DNA of 5,784 bases from contig JAPKCZ010000156.1 in the NCBI GenBank assembly GCA_028822745.1, positions 1 through 5,784 of the forward strand. Reading direction: 5' to 3'. Source of the stretch: Kiritimatiellia bacterium (GTDB lineage Bacteria; Verrucomicrobiota; Kiritimatiellia; UBA8416; JAIOPI01). The notes below the pieces were generated by a model. The model ran no database searches and had not been told where the DNA came from. It saw nothing but the letters and a program-made list of their open reading frames with translations. Positions 5,661-5,784 of the stretch are shown here, in pieces; the stretch's first letter is position 1, and every line of letters begins with the position of its first letter. A program made the translations under genes and the position numbers.

Positions 5661-5784
5661 CTTACGGTCGACAAGAGCCACCCTTTGACTACGCGTACGA
5701 AGCCCCCTCATGCAATCGCATTTGGCAGGAAAAATATCTGCTTTTCCTGGAATCCGTCACGGCGGTATTTGATGGCTTTAAGGC
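5657..5784 (+). CDS. urtD: Urea ABC transporter ATP-binding protein UrtD (5' part only)
   Basis: The ATG at 5657 overlaps the urtC stop as ATGA, and GAGG at 5646-5649 gives a ribosome binding site 7 bases upstream. Only the first 42 codons are in the window, ending before the Walker A motif, so the ATPase motifs cannot be checked. Residues 28-42, LLFLESVTAVFDGFK, match the conserved first strand of UrtD/LivG-type ATPases, normally followed by an ALN-type continuation and Walker A. About 25 polar residues precede this block, including DYAYEAP, a moderately long N-terminal lead. The position after urtC and this block make UrtD the natural call. UrtE, the second ATPase, is expected downstream. 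Confidence 0.85.
   Translation, partial: MTYGRQEPPFDYAYEAPSCNRIWQEKYLLFLESVTAVFDGFK

Overview
The window carries the first part of a urea ABC transporter operon, urtA-urtB-urtC-urtD (urtD cut off by the right edge), all on the + strand. To its left are a long regulatory intergenic region, one unrecognised exported protein, and the very end of a gene with an Ala/Lys/Pro/Glu repeat tail. Sec-type signal peptides on UrtA, UrtB and the unknown protein, UrtB's long periplasmic N-terminal domain, and a candidate -24/-12 (sigma-54) promoter all suggest a Gram-negative bacterium of moderate GC content. The sequence does not let me place it in a phylum with confidence.

Layout. 1-92: 3' end of a gene made of an 18-bp tandem repeat encoding a PAKAAE hexapeptide. 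93-228: non-coding leader of the next gene. 229-873: unrecognised 214-residue protein with a signal peptide. 874-1398: 525 bp without a convincing gene, holding an 11-bp inverted repeat, further dyads, a well-matched sigma-54 promoter (GG at 1171-1172 and GC at 1183-1184), a roughly 200-nt leader with a strong Shine-Dalgarno not belonging to urtA, and a small GCATGC hairpin just before the urtA ribosome binding site. 1399-2655: urtA. 2656-2743: terminator-like hairpin. 2744-4477: urtB. 4470-5660: urtC, overlapping urtB by 8 nt. 5657 to the edge: urtD, overlapping urtC by ATGA.

How it works together. UrtA binds urea (or a short amide) in the periplasm. UrtB and UrtC form the transmembrane channel. 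UrtD, with UrtE expected just beyond the window, supplies ATP hydrolysis. Transcription from the sigma-54 promoter would fit nitrogen-limitation control. The hairpin plus U-tract between urtA and urtB would let most transcripts stop after urtA, giving an excess of binding protein over membrane subunits. I see no undescribed defence or mobile system here. The points most worth a second look are regulatory: the leader mini-ORF, the urtA-urtB hairpin next to a urtB start without a Shine-Dalgarno, and the AT-rich inverted repeat downstream of the unknown gene.
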